A stretch of 8,828 nucleotides of DNA from JAOAFX01 sp049700315 (lineage in GTDB: Bacteria > Hydrothermota > Tepidihabitantia > SM23-42 > JAOAFX01): positions 1-8,828 of the forward strand of contig JBNAVN010000080.1 in NCBI GenBank assembly GCA_049700315.1, written 5' to 3'. This document shows, piece by piece, positions 6,902 through 8,828 of this stretch; positions within the stretch are counted from its first letter, which is position 1; each line of letters opens with the position of its first letter. The translations under genes were made by a program, and so were the position numbers. The notes under the pieces were generated by a model that was not told the origin of the DNA, did not search any database, and saw nothing but the letters and a program-made list of their open reading frames with translations.

Positions 6902-7357
6902 TTAGCCTTCTTTAATTATTAATAATTCTTGTGTTTTTTTAATATGATTAGTATTTTTTATTTTGCGATTTAAACCTATCCTTGTTTCTCCTTGCCCCAT
7001 AGTATAATGTATAGGGAGTTCAATAATTTCAAAATTCTTGTACCATTTTCTGATTGTAGGTGAATCATTATAAGACAAAATAAATCCGTCCTTATGATTT
7101 AATAAAAGTTCCCTCAATAAATGATGATTGAAATTATTATGGTGAATAGGAAAATTTCTTTGGGGGTAAAGTCCTCTGAAAAGTGTACTATCCTTTCCTA
7201 AATAATATGGTGGGTCACAGTAAAGGAAATCATTTTTAAATTTAGGAATCACTTCTTCAAAAGATGCACATCCAATTTTTATATTTTTGACATTAAAATT
7301 TTTAACTCTTTCTAAAAGACGATTATACATTTCTTCATTTGCATAAACACTTGACAT
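6902..7357 (-). CDS. C-terminal half of D12-class adenine-N6 DNA methyltransferase (motif IV part)
   Basis: This 151-residue reading frame begins with ATG directly after the TAG of the upstream half (TAGATG) and continues the same frame. It contains the catalytic DPPYY motif at its residues 48-52, preceded by the expected hydrophobic strand (NDFLYCDPPYY). It also has the downstream LSYNDSP and the TMGQGETRIGLNRK region typical of Dam-like enzymes. DPPY holds the flipped adenine for N6 methylation. AGGA lies 3 nt upstream of its ATG, so restart after termination is conceivable though the spacing is short. On its own this half lacks the AdoMet-binding motif I. It ends 3 nt before the endonuclease ATG. 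Confidence 0.75.
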   Translation of the reverse strand: MSSVYANEEMYNRLLERVKNFNVKNIKIGCASFEEVIPKFKNDFLYCDPPYYLGKDSTLFRGLYPQRNFPIHHNNFNHHLLRELLLNHKDGFILSYNDSPTIRKWYKNFEIIELPIHYTMGQGETRIGLNRKIKNTNHIKKTQELLIIKEG

Positions 7358-7912
7358 CTATCCTAAAAATCCCGGACCGTAGGAAAGATTATGATTAAAA
7401 TAATAATAGGCTGCCAATTTTAACGGCAGTAGTTTTGTTTCTCCTTCCCAGTGTTTTTTTAATTCCTCTTTAACACGATTATAAGTTTCCTTAGTAGGTT
7501 TTAATCTTACCAATTCCTGATATAAATCATAAGGTCTATTAATTTGAACCCTCCAATAATTTACAAGAATATCAAATATTTCAAAACCAATTACTTCAAT
7601 GCCTAATTCTTTTGCTACTGCAATTTCAATTGAGCCACCACCAAAAAATGGTGAAACCAATTTATTTATATTTTCCGGGATTTTCTCTATTACATACCCG
7701 ACAGCCCAACTCTTTCCGCCTGCATATCTTAAGGGTGAGCCTAAATATCTTTTATATCTTTTCCCTTTCCCTCTTAGAATATGTAAAAATTCTTGTTTTG
7801 GAGTCATTAGAACTAAGTTCAAGAACAAATCTTGCTGAAAAGAATCTACCGATTTTATAGATTCTGTTCGCCTGTAATTTTGGTGAACTTTACTCATAAT
7901 ATCATCTTTCAT
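7358..7912 (-). CDS. N-terminal half of D12-class adenine-N6 DNA methyltransferase (motifs X and I)
   Basis: This 184-residue half starts at ATG 7912, which overlaps the stop of the upstream small gene (ATGA) and has AAAGG 6 nt before it (7923-7919). PLRYAGGK (residues 60-67) is motif X and SPFFGGGSIEI (87-97) is motif I, which bind AdoMet. FNHNLSYGPGFLG (172-184) is the conserved loop just before the amber codon. The roughly 55 residues before motif X are longer than in Dam and may be a lineage-specific extension. It is the third cistron of the tightly coupled restriction-modification unit. Alone it lacks the DPPY catalytic motif. Confidence 0.8.
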   Translation of the reverse strand: MKDDIMSKVHQNYRRTESIKSVDSFQQDLFLNLVLMTPKQEFLHILRGKGKRYKRYLGSPLRYAGGKSWAVGYVIEKIPENINKLVSPFFGGGSIEIAVAKELGIEVIGFEIFDILVNYWRVQINRPYDLYQELVRLKPTKETYNRVKEELKKHWEGETKLLPLKLAAYYYFNHNLSYGPGFLG

Positions 7913-8070
7913 ATTTTACCTTTATATACTTTTTCGCCAAACCGAATTTTATATAACTCGTTCGTATACGAACTTGGTCCGCATATCATTCTAATTTTGG
8001 CAGTATAGCCGAATCTGGTTCTGTTATACCACGCTCTAACTGACCACTTGTCTAATAGAATACATCTCAT
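7909..8070 (-). CDS. small basic protein of 53 aa, coupled to the methyltransferase (unknown)
   Basis: ATG 8070 has AAAAGGA 9 nt upstream (8086-8080) and the TGA at 7911-7909 overlaps the methyltransferase ATG as ATGA. The protein reads MRCILLDKWSVRAWYNRTRF and then GYTAKIRMICGPSSYTNELY, ending KIRFGEKVYKGKI. It is strongly basic, with alternating hydrophobic and charged residues that suggest beta-strands. I see no helix-turn-helix, so it does not look like a standard controller (C) protein, and I recognise no family. Position, ribosome binding site and coupling support it as real. It may instead be the second half of a roughly 93-residue gene whose first half is the upstream 39-codon ORF, split by loss of one A in the A-run just before 8070. 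Confidence 0.55.
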   Translation of the reverse strand: MRCILLDKWSVRAWYNRTRFGYTAKIRMICGPSSYTNELYKIRFGEKVYKGKI

Positions 8071-8186
8071 ATTTTTACATCCTTTTGCTGGTTTATATTT
8101 AATCTATGTAAAAGAATAGACCCCCCAATTCTCTTCCTGTCCAATCTTGAAACTCTTATTAATTGATTATATGTTTTATAAAGCAT
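8067..8186 (-). CDS. small ORF of 39 aa at the head of the restriction-modification operon (unknown)
   Basis: ATG 8186 lies 8 nt after the end of a TATAAT box, so it would be translated from a leaderless or nearly leaderless transcript. It reads MLYKTYNQLIRVSRLDRKRI and then GGSILLHRLNINQQKDVKI, and ends in a TGA at 8069-8067 that overlaps the next ATG as ATGA. The composition is basic (R/K-rich) and protein-like, but short. Support is positional: promoter, start and coupling all agree. It could be a leader peptide, a small regulator, or the N-terminus of a frameshifted 93-residue gene together with the next ORF. No family recognised. Confidence 0.42.
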   Translation of the reverse strand: MLYKTYNQLIRVSRLDRKRIGGSILLHRLNINQQKDVKI

Positions 8187-8194
8187 TATACTTT

Positions 8195-8222
8195 ATTATA
8201 TTTATCACAAGATAGTTGTCAA
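8195..8222 (-). promoter_or_regulatory. consensus sigma-70 promoter of the restriction-modification operon
   Basis: On the minus strand TTGACA (8222-8217), a 16-nt spacer, then TATAAT (8200-8195); both boxes match consensus perfectly. Expected transcription starts at about 8189-8186 coincide with the ATG of the 39-codon ORF. ATAGTTGT (plus strand) occurs at 8212-8219, overlapping the -35, and again at 8243-8250, 31 bp away or about three helical turns. This is a possible operator pair. Confidence 0.75.
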
Positions 8223-8439
8223 TGGGTGTTGAGTTCCAAGTTATAGTTGTTACCTAAAATCAAGGGCGTAACTTTTTAACCAATTGTATTATAGGATGGG
8301 ATTTCTTGTTTCTGAGCTATGCAAGACAGGATTTTTTCAAAAACCGATTGCTCTTTCAGAACCAATGGTTAACCTTGTAAAAATCATTGTTCCATCCTTA
8401 AACAAACGTTTTGTTCATACCACATTTTGACTTAATCCG

Positions 8440-8463
8440 TCAATCCGATAATTATTGGATTGA
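8440..8463. repeat. 24-nt near-perfect palindrome
   Basis: TCAATCC at the left edge and GGATTGA at the right edge pair through an AT-rich centre with a single G-T mismatch. It could be a protein-binding dyad, the end of a mobile element, or a dispersed palindrome. CGGATT recurs just beside it on the minus strand. Confidence 0.6.
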
Positions 8464-8512
8464 GACCGGATAAAAAATCTGTGGGAAAGAGTAGTGCAAG
8501 AGTTCCATTCCG

Positions 8513-8687
8513 AACCCGTTGCAGGGTTGTTGTTACGTTGTTGCTTATTCTCGCGGTTAAGAAACCGCTCCTACGGAATCGGGGTGAAAGGTTTCTTGGA
8601 GTAGGGACTTCAGTCCCGTATTCATTGGATTACATTGCCTCCGATACTCCGAGACACCGAGGCTCCGTTTCTCTGATGACGAAACGG
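8513..8687. repeat. cluster of short GC-rich hairpins, including an 8-bp periodic stretch
   Basis: In order: AACCC/GGGTT (8513-8528), GCGGTT-AAGA-AACCGC (8553-8568), GGGAC-TTCA-GTCCC (8604-8617), GCCTC/GAGGC (8637-8663) and CCGTTTC/GAAACGG with a 9-nt loop (8665-8687). Bases 8639-8678 fall into five 8-mers: CTCCGATA, CTCCGAGA, CACCGAGG, CTCCGTTT, CTCTGATG. No T-runs follow the hairpins. This looks like a nest of dispersed palindromic repeats; a structured RNA is possible but unsupported. Confidence 0.55.
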
Positions 8688-8828
8688 GTAGCGAAACCGT
8701 CCAGAATAGAATATTTTTTAAGGTGGATACCATGTCTTGAAACTCTGCACTTGCCTATTGACAGGTGGTAATTTAGTGTTCTGCTTCCGATGAATCTTGA
8801 CAAAACGGTATTTCTAAATAAGGTGGTA

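Larger units (their letters stand above)
6902..7912 (-). pseudogene. complete D12-class (Dam-type) DNA adenine methyltransferase interrupted by one amber codon
   Basis: The two halves form one uninterrupted frame of 337 codons, broken only by TAG at 7360-7358 (codon 185). The surrounding GPGFLG-stop-MSSVYANEE matches the place where relatives usually have tryptophan, so TGG to TAG is the likely change. All core motifs are otherwise in order, implying either a recent loss, a sequencing error, or a gene expressed as two pieces. Recognition sequence unknown; GATC-type sites are common in this class. Confidence 0.8.
8223..8828. other. long non-coding stretch with palindromes and repeats, no convincing gene
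   Basis: I found no reading frame on either strand with family resemblance or a ribosome binding site. The longest open frame (8460-8771, +) is built from the hairpin repeats and is rejected. Contents: the possible operator copy at 8243-8250, a small hairpin AACAAA-CGT-TTTGTT (8401-8415), a near-palindrome at 8440-8463, the hairpin cluster at 8513-8687, and AGGTGG(A)TA motifs at 8721, 8763 and 8821. No tRNA or rRNA is recognisable. Confidence 0.6.

Noticed and set aside
7909..8186. A classical controller (C) protein upstream of the methyltransferase
   Set aside because: C proteins are about 80 residues with a clear helix-turn-helix. Neither small ORF shows one, even when joined.
8460..8771. 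A 103-codon open frame on the + strand
   Set aside because: It is assembled from the hairpin units, has no ribosome binding site or family resemblance, and its composition follows the palindromes rather than a protein.
5415..8828. Insertion sequence or integrase driving the restriction-modification island
   Set aside because: No transposase, integrase, or terminal repeats with target duplications could be read in any frame.
8223..8828. CRISPR array, tRNA or rRNA in the gene-free right end
   Set aside because: Repeats are short, unequal and without regular spacers. No cloverleaf with a CCA-type end or rRNA signature was seen.

Overview
The window looks like a piece of an AT-rich genome from a diderm (Gram-negative-type) bacterium. 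It carries a TonB-dependent outer-membrane receptor, an Rrf2 regulator with Fe-S-type cysteines and consensus sigma-70-type promoters. I cannot name the organism. The gene set would fit an uncultivated anaerobic lineage such as the WOR-3-like candidate phyla, but that is a weak guess.

Left part (about 150-4457, + strand) is one compact operon: Rrf2 regulator, PP-loop ATPase of the tRNA-thiolation type, TonB-dependent receptor, AIR-synthase/HypE-like protein. Gaps are 3 nt, a 4-nt ATGA overlap (with the preferred start), and 13 nt with a good Shine-Dalgarno. The promoter (TTGACA, 17 nt, TATACT) sits so close to the first ATG that the transcript should start at or next to the start codon. The genes suggest an Fe-S/sulfur-responsive unit joining a sulfur-transfer or RNA-modifying enzyme, import of a metal or cofactor, and an ATP-dependent maturation-type enzyme. 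A convergent DMT/EamA permease (4509-5381, - strand) follows, and it too has a -10-like box almost touching its ATG.

Right part (about 5430-8222, - strand) is a decaying restriction-modification island. From a near-perfect promoter (TTGACA, 16 nt, TATAAT, 8222-8195) it reads: a 39-codon ORF, a 53-codon ORF, a D12-class (Dam-type) adenine-N6 methyltransferase cut by an in-frame TAG, and a putative type II endonuclease. The first three are chained by ATGA overlaps and the last follows after 3 nt. The endonuclease gene has a C-run frameshift and a 13-bp tandem duplication that throws its last codons out of frame. Downstream lies the wreck of a second, SPPY-type (beta-class) methyltransferase with an amber codon and an internal deletion. 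A compound palindrome that looks like a dispersed repeat lies between the two systems.

The last 600 bases (8223-8828) hold no convincing gene. They contain a 24-nt near-palindrome and a run of short GC-rich hairpins, including a stretch with an 8-bp period, and look like repeat or intergenic DNA. The observations most worth following are the coupled small ORFs ahead of the methyltransferase, the stop-start (TAGATG) split of the methyltransferase, and the three promoters placed for leaderless or nearly leaderless transcripts.
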